From NCBI RefSeq assembly GCF_001659685.2, contig NZ_LXYE02000010.1, positions 62,001 through 126,000 of the forward strand: a DNA stretch of 64,000 nucleotides, written 5' to 3'. Under the pieces are notes generated by a model that was not told the origin of the DNA, did not search any database, and worked only from the letters and a program-made list of their open reading frames with translations. Position numbers and translations under genes: made by a program. Below are positions 44,472 to 52,214 of the stretch, in pieces. The first letter of the stretch is position 1. The number at the start of each line of letters is the position of its first letter. This DNA comes from Labilibacter marinus (GTDB lineage: Bacteria > Bacteroidota > Bacteroidia > Bacteroidales > Marinilabiliaceae).

Positions 44472-45362
44472 TTACCTATAGATATCTTGAGTTTGTTCTT
44501 TCGTTAGCTTCATGGTCTTCACTTTTAAAAGACCAAGTTCAATGGCTGGTTCAAAATGTTGCAAAGCCTTTTCGTTGGTATTACTAGGACTACTATTTTC
44601 TAAATCCTCAGGAAGTTCAACTAGTATTAAAAGCAAATAGGCTTTAATATTTTTCGCTTTTCTATAATGATATAGCGCGCTCAATCTTAGGTATAAATAG
44701 TCGCGGTTATATTTAGATATTCTAGGTTTGACCTCAACAAAAATTTCTGAGTCAGAAGTTTCTATATAACCATCAAAAATGGGACTTATCCGAGAGATGG
44801 GATCGACATTATTAAAGCTTTTAGAGAAAGTAACCTGCTCGTTAAAAAGATAATTGGTGTAGTTGTTGGCTTCGATAAATTGGTTTAATACTGTTTTTTC
44901 AAATTTCCTAATATCCAATCTTTTTTTGTTCGGAGTTGTATCTTCCTCTCCATGAAGATCTTCTTTTTCTTTGGTTTCTTCTTCAATTCTTTCTGGGTCT
45001 GCTTTTATAACGGTTAGTATTTCTTTTAGCTCATTACCCGAAATACCCACCGATTGCGTTTGTACAGAAATATTATTAACGAGCATATTTAGCAAGCCTT
45101 CCTTTTCTACCTTCAGCTCTTTTACTTCTTTGCTTTTCTCTTTTACTTCTCTGTTTAAGCTCAATATTTTGCCAAAGGAAATATTGTCAAAGGCTTCGCT
45201 AAGAACAACAATAATTAGTAACATAATAAGGGTGACTAATCCATTCGAAATTTCCCCTTGCGGTTTGGCTATAAAAAAGTTATAACTGATGAGTACAGTT
45301 ATTAATAGGCTAAGCATTAAAATCAGGATTCTAACAAACCAATTGGTCTTTTTATTTTCCAT
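44472..45362 (-). CDS. Membrane-anchored PD-(D/E)XK nuclease-like protein
   Basis: 296 residues. Two N-terminal membrane helices (about 10-32 and 41-56), a coiled coil (about 65-95), an acidic linker (120-150) and a C-terminal domain (about 150-296). The latter reads ISPIFDGYIETSDSEIFVEV then KPR, giving Asp197 ... Glu210-Val-Lys212, the spacing of a PD-(D/E)XK restriction-type fold, with a preceding helical Glu155. Such a domain on a membrane anchor could cut nucleic acid at the envelope or be an inactive binding fold. No methyltransferase or helicase is nearby. First gene of a pair with the DUF3592-like protein. Confidence 0.68.
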   Translation of the reverse strand: MENKKTNWFVRILILMLSLLITVLISYNFFIAKPQGEISNGLVTLIMLLIIVVLSEAFDNISFGKILSLNREVKEKSKEVKELKVEKEGLLNMLVNNISVQTQSVGISGNELKEILTVIKADPERIEEETKEKEDLHGEEDTTPNKKRLDIRKFEKTVLNQFIEANNYTNYLFNEQVTFSKSFNNVDPISRISPIFDGYIETSDSEIFVEVKPRISKYNRDYLYLRLSALYHYRKAKNIKAYLLLILVELPEDLENSSPSNTNEKALQHFEPAIELGLLKVKTMKLTKEQTQDIYR

Positions 45363-45579
45363 AAGTGATAATTAAAAACAGGTTATTATGTTACTCTCTA
45401 AAAATAGTAATTAGTTTCGTGTACTACGGTTTTTTATCGAAAATAATTGTAGTAAACTGCTACGGCATAAAATATATACCGTTTATGCCAGCTCTGCTTT
45501 GTACAGATAGAACTAGTTATTTCTGTTTTTATAATAATTTATTTTGTTATATATTGTGTTTCTAACTTAGACCTTAAAC

Positions 45580-46017
45580 ATGAATCACAGAATTGGAAAT
45601 ATTTCAAATTATTTAGCAGGGCTATTTCTATTTATTTTTGGCATTATCTACCTCTTTAAGCCAAGTTTTATGCCTTACCATAGCCAAGCTTTATCGTTAG
45701 ATTGGAGTGAAGTTGATCATCCTACCCAGATATTAATTTTAGCTTTAATGCGGGTTGTTTCTGCAGGATATATTGCTGGAGCAATTGTGATTATTACCTT
45801 ACAAAGAAAATTTTCATCTTCACAACTTTCTTGGATACCAGCATTAATATTAATATTCGGCTTAATTGTTGGAGTTATTTCAATCTACGGAACATTTTTG
45901 GTTCGACTAAATTCACCAGGCAAACCACCTATTGAGACTATTTTGTTGGGAATAGTTTTGGTTGTTATTGGTTATATATTCAATAAAAAGTCATTACTCA
46001 AAACAAAAAGTGTTTAG
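45580..46017 (+). CDS. Small four-helix membrane protein, unknown function
   Basis: 145 residues with four membrane helices (about 8-26, 50-75, 82-105, 118-136). The first helix reads YLAGLFLFIFGIIYLFKP. No charged catalytic motif is seen. It is divergent from the nuclease-like gene and convergent with the TlpA gene; the 217-bp spacer upstream shows nothing I can name. Confidence 0.7.
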   Translation: MNHRIGNISNYLAGLFLFIFGIIYLFKPSFMPYHSQALSLDWSEVDHPTQILILALMRVVSAGYIAGAIVIITLQRKFSSSQLSWIPALILIFGLIVGVISIYGTFLVRLNSPGKPPIETILLGIVLVVIGYIFNKKSLLKTKSV

Positions 46018-46027
46018 AATTGGGCAT

Positions 46028-46054
46028 AAAAAAAGCGCCCCAATGGAGCGCTTT
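46028..46054 (-). terminator. Terminator for the TlpA-like gene
   Basis: AAAGCGC pairs with GCGCTTT, with CC/GG inside; seven T on the minus strand. Confidence 0.8.
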
Positions 46055-46078
46055 AATATTATCGGGTAGTGAGTTTTA

Positions 46079-47176
46079 TTAGTTTAATAACTCAGCTAAT
46101 TTTTCTTCTAAAGCAGGACCTCTAAGGTTTTTAGCAACAATCTTTCCTTCTTTATCTAATAGTAAAGTAAAAGGAATTCCGGTTACACCGTATGAGTTAG
46201 CAACAGAACCATCAGCATCAAGAACCTGAGTCCAAGTTAATCCATCATCGCCAATTGCTTTTTTCCAAGCCGCAGCATCTCTATCTAAAGAAACACTTAA
46301 TATATCAAAACCTTTTGAAGCATATTCGCCATAAGCTTTTACTACGTTAGGGTTTTCAGCACGACAAGGCTTGCACCACGACGCCCAGAAATCTACTAAT
46401 AAGTAGTTTCCTTTTAAAGATGATAAAGCAACTTTTTCACCATCTACAGTTTCTAAAGTAAAATCAGGAGCAATTGCACCAATCTCAGTAGCTTTGGCAG
46501 CCTCTTCTGCTTTTGCCATTGGCTCTAAAGCTTTTTTAAGGTCAGCCACATATTTACTTTCTCCAAGGCTAGTTTCAAACTGACCTACTAAATCTTTAAA
46601 TTCATCGTAACTGAATTCGCTGATAGCTTGTAGAGCCATGTGTGCACCAACTACGCTATTCGTATTATTTTTAATGAAGTCAAGAAAGTAAGCTTTTTGC
46701 TCTTCCATTAGTTCATTAACTTCGTTTTTCATGTCTTCCATCGCTGCCTGATCTCCTCTTGACATGGCAGCTTGGTAATCTAAGTCCATTTGCTTCATGC
46801 GATCATTACCAGGAACACCTTTTACAAAAGCCAAGTAAGTGTCTGTAATTTCCGATCCAGTAATTTCAGCTTCTTGCATGTTTGCAGGATCTGCAGTAAT
46901 GTTAATGTTAGCATTCTCTCCAAAAAATACAATTGGAGTACGGTTTTCTGCAACAAAAATTAGATATAGCTCCGGTTCAGCAGCAGTTCCTGTAAAAGTA
47001 AATTTTCCTTCAACAATTTCCGCAGTATCAATAGGAGCTGGTCTACCATCAACTATATTTTGCAAAATAGCTTTTCCTTCTGTTACCCCTTCAATTGTAC
47101 CAGTAATGGTATATGAAGTAGGTTGGCAAGCAGCAAAAATAATGGCCATTAGGGCCACTAAAAATAAATTCTTCAT
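46079..47176 (-). CDS. TlpA-like thioredoxin-fold lipoprotein with DUF4369
   Basis: 365 residues. Lipoprotein signal with lipid Cys17. An N-terminal DUF4369 beta domain (TITGTIEGVTEGKAILQN, about 20-115), a helical middle, then a TlpA/AhpC-type thioredoxin domain from about 228 (APDFTLETVDGEKVALSSL) with the redox site FWASWCKPCRAENP. It reduces or exchanges disulfides in the envelope. The DUF4369-TlpA combination is frequent in Bacteroidota. Upstream of it on the same strand is meaB, 54 bp away. Confidence 0.92.
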   Translation of the reverse strand: MKNLFLVALMAIIFAACQPTSYTITGTIEGVTEGKAILQNIVDGRPAPIDTAEIVEGKFTFTGTAAEPELYLIFVAENRTPIVFFGENANINITADPANMQEAEITGSEITDTYLAFVKGVPGNDRMKQMDLDYQAAMSRGDQAAMEDMKNEVNELMEEQKAYFLDFIKNNTNSVVGAHMALQAISEFSYDEFKDLVGQFETSLGESKYVADLKKALEPMAKAEEAAKATEIGAIAPDFTLETVDGEKVALSSLKGNYLLVDFWASWCKPCRAENPNVVKAYGEYASKGFDILSVSLDRDAAAWKKAIGDDGLTWTQVLDADGSVANSYGVTGIPFTLLLDKEGKIVAKNLRGPALEEKLAELLN

Positions 47177-47230
47177 TATGTGTTTGTTTTTAATATGGCA
47201 AAACCTATTGTGCTGCCAAAGTTTAATTTA

Positions 47231-48349
47231 TTATTGATTTATCTTTCCAAAATATTGATCGAGTAGTTCCTGAGCTGCCGAAAACGAACTTATTTCGTTA
47301 CTCAACACCTTGTTTTTATACTCCTCTGTTAAGCTGGCAATTTGTGGGTTATTATAAAAGTTCGATTTTAATTTTTCATTGATACTTTCAAACATCCAGT
47401 ATTGCGACTGCTCATTTCTTCGGTGCCCAAAATAGTTATTTTGATTTGTTTTATCTACATATTCTTTCACCATATCCCAAACTTCAGCAACCCCTCTGTT
47501 TTCTATGGCAGAATAAGTTTCAACTTTAGGTATCCAACCTGATGGTGTTGGCGGAAATAGATGCAGCGCATTGGTATATTCAGCTTTTGCTAAGTTGGCA
47601 CGTTGAATGTTATTTCCATCGGCTTTATTAATCGCAATAGCATCAGCCATTTCCATAATACCACGCTTAATGCCTTGCAGCTCGTCACCTGCACCTGCCA
47701 GCATAATCAATAAAAAGAAATCAACCATAGAATGTACGGCTGTTTCAGATTGACCAACACCTACTGTTTCAATAAATATTGTATCAAAACCAGCAGCCTC
47801 GCATAAAATAATGGTTTCGCGGGTTTTACGAGCAACACCTCCTAGAGAACCCGCAGAAGGAGAAGGACGTATATAAGCATTCGCTTCTGCCGCAAGCTCT
47901 TCCATGCGTGTTTTATCACCTAATATACTTCCTTTAGATCTTTCGCTACTTGGGTCAATAGCTAATACAGCTAGCTTTCCTCCTTGTCGGATAATATGCA
48001 TTCCTAAGGCTTCAATAGTGGTACTTTTTCCTGCACCTGGAACGCCCGTTATTCCTAAACGAATTGATTTTCCCGAATGAGGTAGGCATTTTTCTATGAT
48101 TTGTTGAGCTACAAGCTGGTGGTCTGGTCGTGCACTTTCAACCAAAGTAACGGCTTGACTAAGTAGTGTTATATCTCCTTTTAAAATACCTTCGAAAAAT
48201 TCGTCTACGGTAGGAAGTTTTCTTTTTTTCTTTAAAAATCGTTGAGCTGCGGCCGAGTTTACTGTTTGCACGTTTTCAACTCCTTTGTTTACATTAAGAT
48301 TTTTAAAATTGTCGTCGTTTTCTATATGATGATGATCGTCGTGAGCCAT
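47231..48349 (-). CDS. meaB: Methylmalonyl-CoA mutase-associated GTPase MeaB
   Basis: 372 residues. A G3E-type GTPase that gates cobalamin loading of methylmalonyl-CoA mutase. P-loop GVPGAGKSTTIEALG, then VLAIDPSSERSKGSILGDKT, FIETVGVGQSE and INKADG. The N-terminus MAHDDHHHIENDDN is His/Asp-rich and not part of the fold, perhaps a metal-binding tail. The mutase genes are not in the window; the carboxyltransferase pair at 10-11.6 kb belongs to the same pathway. Confidence 0.95.
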   Translation of the reverse strand: MAHDDHHHIENDDNFKNLNVNKGVENVQTVNSAAAQRFLKKKRKLPTVDEFFEGILKGDITLLSQAVTLVESARPDHQLVAQQIIEKCLPHSGKSIRLGITGVPGAGKSTTIEALGMHIIRQGGKLAVLAIDPSSERSKGSILGDKTRMEELAAEANAYIRPSPSAGSLGGVARKTRETIILCEAAGFDTIFIETVGVGQSETAVHSMVDFFLLIMLAGAGDELQGIKRGIMEMADAIAINKADGNNIQRANLAKAEYTNALHLFPPTPSGWIPKVETYSAIENRGVAEVWDMVKEYVDKTNQNNYFGHRRNEQSQYWMFESINEKLKSNFYNNPQIASLTEEYKNKVLSNEISSFSAAQELLDQYFGKINQ

Positions 48350-48433
48350 GTTGTACTAAATATTAATAACTGCGAATTTACATTTTAAAATTGAGATATG
48401 TACAACTAATGAGATGCAGAAAAGTTGAAATGA

Positions 48434-48477
48434 AAAAAGGATTTTAGAAAGTAAAACCTACTTTCTAAAATCCTTTA
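48434..48477 (-). terminator. Terminator after the DUF1573 gene
   Basis: An 18-bp perfect stem (48437-48454 with 48460-48477) and a 5-base loop; six T follow on the minus strand. Confidence 0.9.
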
Positions 48478-48529
48478 TGTTTTTTACTGCGTGCTAGCCA
48501 ATGCTTAACGATTGGGCTTAGCGATAGTG

Positions 48530-49606
48530 TTAATTAACCGTTCCTTGAATTCTTAATAGAATATTGCTTGCTAAAGGATCATTGGTAATTACCGTGATCG
48601 ATTTATTCTGACGACCTTTTTTACCTGCTGAATTAAATTCTGCAGTGATGCTAGTTTCTTCTCCTGGAGCTATAACTGTTTTGGCAGGCTTAATAGCTGT
48701 GCACCCACAAGAGGCTTTTACCTTACGTATAATTAAATCAGACTTACCAGTGTTGGTAATGTTGTATGTATGCGAAGCTTTGTTGCCTTGCTTTAATTCG
48801 CCAAAATCGAATATTTTATTGTCTACCGAAATTTTTGCTGCCTGTGCTTTTTTATCAGAACTCCAGCTTGCAAAGTCTTCCTGAATATTCGCATTTACAC
48901 TGATGCGGTTTTTGTAATTTGTTTTACCGTTCATTTTTAAAAATATCTGGTCGTAAACAAAACCCCAGTCATTTTTAACACTCGCATCGTAGCTCGCAGT
49001 GATAATTGCTTTTCCTCCTGGCTTAATGCTCTGTGGAGTCATCTCCATTGTAATATGCTTAGGAACTCTATCAAAAGTAATATTGATAGTAGAATCCGAA
49101 GTGTTGATTAATTCTACTTCTTCCTTCTTTTTCTCTTTAGGCTGAATTCGCGTAAAGCTAATATGGGTAGTTTTGAATCGTAATGGACCTACTACTCTAG
49201 GGTAGTCGTCTTCAATCGTTCTTGGTTTGGGAGATACTTCACCCGTAATTCTTAAAACCGTATTAGGTGTTTGCGTATTAGCCGTTACAGTAATTGTTTT
49301 ATTAAAAACACCAGGACGATTTTTAGGATCGAAAGTAGCTTTAATAAAACCTTCTGCACCTGGAGCAATAGGTTGTCTACTCCACTCAGGAGAAGTACAG
49401 CCACAGCTGGCTCTTACATTGTGAATAACTAAAGGTAAGCTGCCCGTATTTTTAAAGTTAAACGAATAAACTACTTTGCCCTTTGCTTCTTCTACTTTAC
49501 CAAAATCATGTAAAGTTTCTTCAAAAGAAAATGCAGGTTTAGAATGTTGTGCCCAAACAGCCGAAAAACAAATTAAGGCGGTAAAGATGAATACAATCTT
49601 TTTCAT
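48530..49606 (-). CDS. DUF1573-repeat exported protein
   Basis: 358 residues. Signal peptide (AVWAQ cleavage near residue 20), then about three Ig-like (ASH/MSP-type) domains. The first and third carry the DUF1573 signature with paired cysteines, VRASCGCTSPEW and VKASCGCTAIKP; the middle one lacks it. Domains begin FGKVEEAKGKVVYSFNFKNTG-like and FGELKQGNKASHTYNITNTG. Probably a periplasmic or surface structural protein; no enzyme activity is known. Single gene with terminator. Confidence 0.88.
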   Translation of the reverse strand: MKKIVFIFTALICFSAVWAQHSKPAFSFEETLHDFGKVEEAKGKVVYSFNFKNTGSLPLVIHNVRASCGCTSPEWSRQPIAPGAEGFIKATFDPKNRPGVFNKTITVTANTQTPNTVLRITGEVSPKPRTIEDDYPRVVGPLRFKTTHISFTRIQPKEKKKEEVELINTSDSTINITFDRVPKHITMEMTPQSIKPGGKAIITASYDASVKNDWGFVYDQIFLKMNGKTNYKNRISVNANIQEDFASWSSDKKAQAAKISVDNKIFDFGELKQGNKASHTYNITNTGKSDLIIRKVKASCGCTAIKPAKTVIAPGEETSITAEFNSAGKKGRQNKSITVITNDPLASNILLRIQGTVN

Positions 49607-50073
49607 GGTAATTAATATTTAATTGTCTTGTTCAATAAACTTATGAGTTGATGATAATATCAACTCTTCTTAAGTTTTAATTTATAAGGTTAATTTGAGT
49701 ATTTTCTAATGCAAATCTAATAAAACAAAATTATCGTCACCACTACTTAATATACATTAACATCACATTAACGCGTCTTGTACAATGTAGTTGATTTATG
49801 AATGCTTTAATATCAGCCTTAAACGGTAGGTAAAGCAAAATGTTTCCTTCCATTTAAAGGACTGTTTAAAATCATATAAGGTTTTTTTGAGTGTAGAAAT
49901 TAAAACCATTACTTTAGAATTTAATTAAACAATTTGCTTTATAACAAAACCTTTTTGTTTAAGCATTGTTAATTTATCGTTGTTGTATTATAGCCAATAA
50001 TCATATATACTTGCTATAAAAAATACAATAATGTTTGACAGATAGAGTGTTAAAGCAATCATACTTAAATAAT
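49607..50073. other. Divergent spacer between the DUF1573 gene and lpdA
   Basis: 467 bp, very AT-rich, no ORF. It holds an 8-bp stem GAGTTGAT/ATCAACTC at 49645-49666, a minus-strand TAGATTTG at 49712-49719 that could be the DUF1573 -7 element, and TTGTACAA at 49778-49785, the same core as the palindrome in front of the Crp/Fnr gene. Nothing else was recognised. Confidence 0.5.
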
Positions 50074-51465
50074 ATGCAATACGATTTAGTAGTAATAGGT
50101 AGTGGCCCAGGAGGCTATGTTGGAGCCATTAGAGCTTCGCAATTAGGTTTAAAAGTGGCTATTGTTGAAAAAGCCGAACTAGGTGGGATTTGTTTAAACT
50201 GGGGATGTATTCCAACAAAATCGTTGTTGAAGAGTGCATCTGTATTCGAGTATATTCAGCATGCCGAAGAGTATGGAATAAATATAGAAGGCGAATCAAA
50301 GGCTGATTTTGAAGCCATGGTTAAACGCAGTAGGGGCGTAGCCGACGGAATGAGCAAAGGTGTTCAGTTTTTGCTTAAAAAGAATAAGATTGATGTAATC
50401 AACGGTTTTGGTAAACTGAAAGGTAATAAAGTAGTTGAAGTGAAAAAAGAAGATGGTTCTACGGAAGATATTTCTGCAGAGCACATTTTATTAGCTACCG
50501 GTGCAAGAAGTCGTGAGTTACCAAATTTACCGCAGGATGGTAAAAAAGTGATTGGTTACAGAAAAGCACTTACCTTGGATAAGCAACCAGAATCTATGAT
50601 TGTGGTTGGTTCGGGTGCTATTGGTAGTGAGTTTGCTTATTTTTATAATTCAATAGGTACAAAAGTTACTTTGGTAGAATACCTGCCAAATATTGTGCCT
50701 TTAGAGGATGAAGAAGTTTCTAAACAATTAGGTCGTTCGTTTAAAAAGGCCAAAATTGATGTGATGGTTTCTTCAGAAGTATTAAGTGTAGATACAAGTG
50801 GCGATAAAGTAAAAGCGGTAATTAAAACTAAAAAAGGAGAAGAAACACATGAAGCTGATGTAATTTTATCGGCTGTTGGTATTTCTCCAAATATTGAAGG
50901 TATTGGTCTGGAAGAAGTAGGTGTTGAAGTTGAAAAAGGCAAAATAAAGGTAGATGAGTTCTATCGTACTTCTGTAGCAGGTGTTTATGCTATCGGGGAT
51001 ATTGTTCCTGGACAAGCGTTAGCGCATGTGGCATCAGCTGAAGCTATTACTTGCGTTGAGAAAATTGCAGGTCATCACCCAGAGCCTATTAACTACGGTA
51101 ATATTCCTGGATGTACTTATACATCACCTGAGGTTGCTTCTGTTGGTATGACAGAAAAAGCGGCTAAAGAAGCGGGTTATGAGCTAAAAATAGGTAAGTT
51201 CCCATTCTCGGCTTCAGGAAAAGCCAGTGCAGCAGGTCATAAAGATGGATTTGTAAAATTAATTTTTGATGCTAAATATGGTGAGTTACTGGGAGCACAT
51301 TTAATTGGAGCTAACGTAACTGAAATGGTAGCAGAGCTTGTGGTAGCTAAAAAACTAGAGACAACAGGCTTGGAGTTGGTGAAGTCTATTCATCCACATC
51401 CAACCATGTCTGAAGCTATTATGGAAGCCGCAGCAGCAGCTTATGATGAAGTAATTCACATTTAA
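50074..51465 (+). CDS. lpdA: Dihydrolipoyl dehydrogenase (E3)
   Basis: 463 residues from the ATG at 50074 (a TTG 13 codons upstream is in frame but not needed). FAD motif VVIGSGPGGYVGAIRA, redox disulfide Cys40-Cys45 in GGICLNWGCIPTKS, NAD motif VVGSGAIGSEFAYF, and the C-terminal HPHPTMSEAIMEA with the catalytic His of the partner subunit. Serves 2-oxoacid dehydrogenases and the glycine cleavage system, for which GcvP is at 21-24 kb. Single gene, terminator downstream. Confidence 0.95.
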   Translation: MQYDLVVIGSGPGGYVGAIRASQLGLKVAIVEKAELGGICLNWGCIPTKSLLKSASVFEYIQHAEEYGINIEGESKADFEAMVKRSRGVADGMSKGVQFLLKKNKIDVINGFGKLKGNKVVEVKKEDGSTEDISAEHILLATGARSRELPNLPQDGKKVIGYRKALTLDKQPESMIVVGSGAIGSEFAYFYNSIGTKVTLVEYLPNIVPLEDEEVSKQLGRSFKKAKIDVMVSSEVLSVDTSGDKVKAVIKTKKGEETHEADVILSAVGISPNIEGIGLEEVGVEVEKGKIKVDEFYRTSVAGVYAIGDIVPGQALAHVASAEAITCVEKIAGHHPEPINYGNIPGCTYTSPEVASVGMTEKAAKEAGYELKIGKFPFSASGKASAAGHKDGFVKLIFDAKYGELLGAHLIGANVTEMVAELVVAKKLETTGLELVKSIHPHPTMSEAIMEAAAAAYDEVIHI

Positions 51466-51486
51466 GATATAGGTTTATTAGAGATG

Positions 51487-51526
51487 AAAAAGGCGGCAAG
51501 TTGAAATATACTTGTCGCCTTTTTTA
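51487..51526 (+). terminator. Terminator after lpdA
   Basis: AAAAAGGCGGCAAG pairs with CTTGTCGCCTTTTT (one G-T pair), followed by T; a weaker T tract on the minus side may also end the TM2 operon. Confidence 0.88.
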
Positions 51527-51543
51527 GTATGTGTTTTTTAAAA

Positions 51544-51900
51544 TTATCTCTGTGACATAGCCATGTATGCTTTAACTTCTAAGGCAATTTTTTGGTTGCA
51601 TTCGTAGGTTAACGACTTGTAGTTAACTAAGTCTACAATGGTACCTATCACGCAAAGTCCTCCTGTAAAGAAGTATAATATACCCATTCCAATTTGGTTT
51701 AAGATAAAGCGATGCAGACCTGCCAAGCCAAATAGTCCTACTAAAGTAAGAATCAAAATCATTTGCGGATCTTTACGTCTCGACCTGTATAAAATGGCAA
51801 AGTTTTTTACTTCATCTTCACTAAAGTCTTTAAGCAAGCTATCAATAAAGGCAGCTTCCTCCATGTCAAGGTCTGGGAAAAAGTTAATTATTCTGTTCAT
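51544..51900 (-). CDS. TM2-domain membrane protein
   Basis: 118 residues. The second half is a TM2 domain: ILTLVGLFGLAGLHRFILNQ, then GILYFFTGGLCVIGTIVDLV, two membrane helices with a conserved GxxGxHRF turn. Function unknown. Its first 17 bases overlap the DUF2752 gene. Confidence 0.87.
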   Translation of the reverse strand: MNRIINFFPDLDMEEAAFIDSLLKDFSEDEVKNFAILYRSRRKDPQMILILTLVGLFGLAGLHRFILNQIGMGILYFFTGGLCVIGTIVDLVNYKSLTYECNQKIALEVKAYMAMSQR

Positions 51901-52207
51901 TTCGATTGGTTTTTATTGGAGTGTTTTTAAAAATTGTATACACTCGGTAAGATAATATTATTATTGCAATAATTCCTAAAGGGTGACTCTTAAATGATTG
52001 TATCCATTCTCCACGTGCTAAGAAGCCAATGGAATGTCCTAATCCACAACCTGGGCAAAAGCCTAATCCGCTATTTTTTATCAGACACAAAGAGTAATGG
52101 TCGTTGGCCCAAGGGTCGGATAGAGCCATTAGTGTTAATCCAACAATCCAAACAGCGGCTTCCAAATATCTGTGAAGTTTAAATTTTGGTATGGAGAATT
52201 TGCGCAT
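51884..52207 (-). CDS. DUF2752 membrane protein
   Basis: 107 residues from the Met at 52207 (MRKFSIPKFKLHRYLEAAVW); an in-frame Met further upstream would lie inside the histidine kinase gene. The DUF2752 signature is CLIKNSGLGFCPGCGLGHSI followed by a second helix (GIIAIIILSYRVYTIF). The cysteines suggest metal or redox chemistry at the membrane, but this is inference. It starts 7 bp after the kinase stop and overlaps the TM2 gene by 17 bp, so the three genes form one operon. Confidence 0.85.
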   Translation of the reverse strand: MRKFSIPKFKLHRYLEAAVWIVGLTLMALSDPWANDHYSLCLIKNSGLGFCPGCGLGHSIGFLARGEWIQSFKSHPLGIIAIIILSYRVYTIFKNTPIKTNRNEQNN

Positions 52208-52214
52208 TATTACT

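Noticed and set aside
45365-45565. 66-codon ORF on the plus strand with several Cys and Tyr
   Set aside because: Low-complexity composition from AT-rich DNA, no ribosome site, and it covers the promoter region of the divergent nuclease-like gene.
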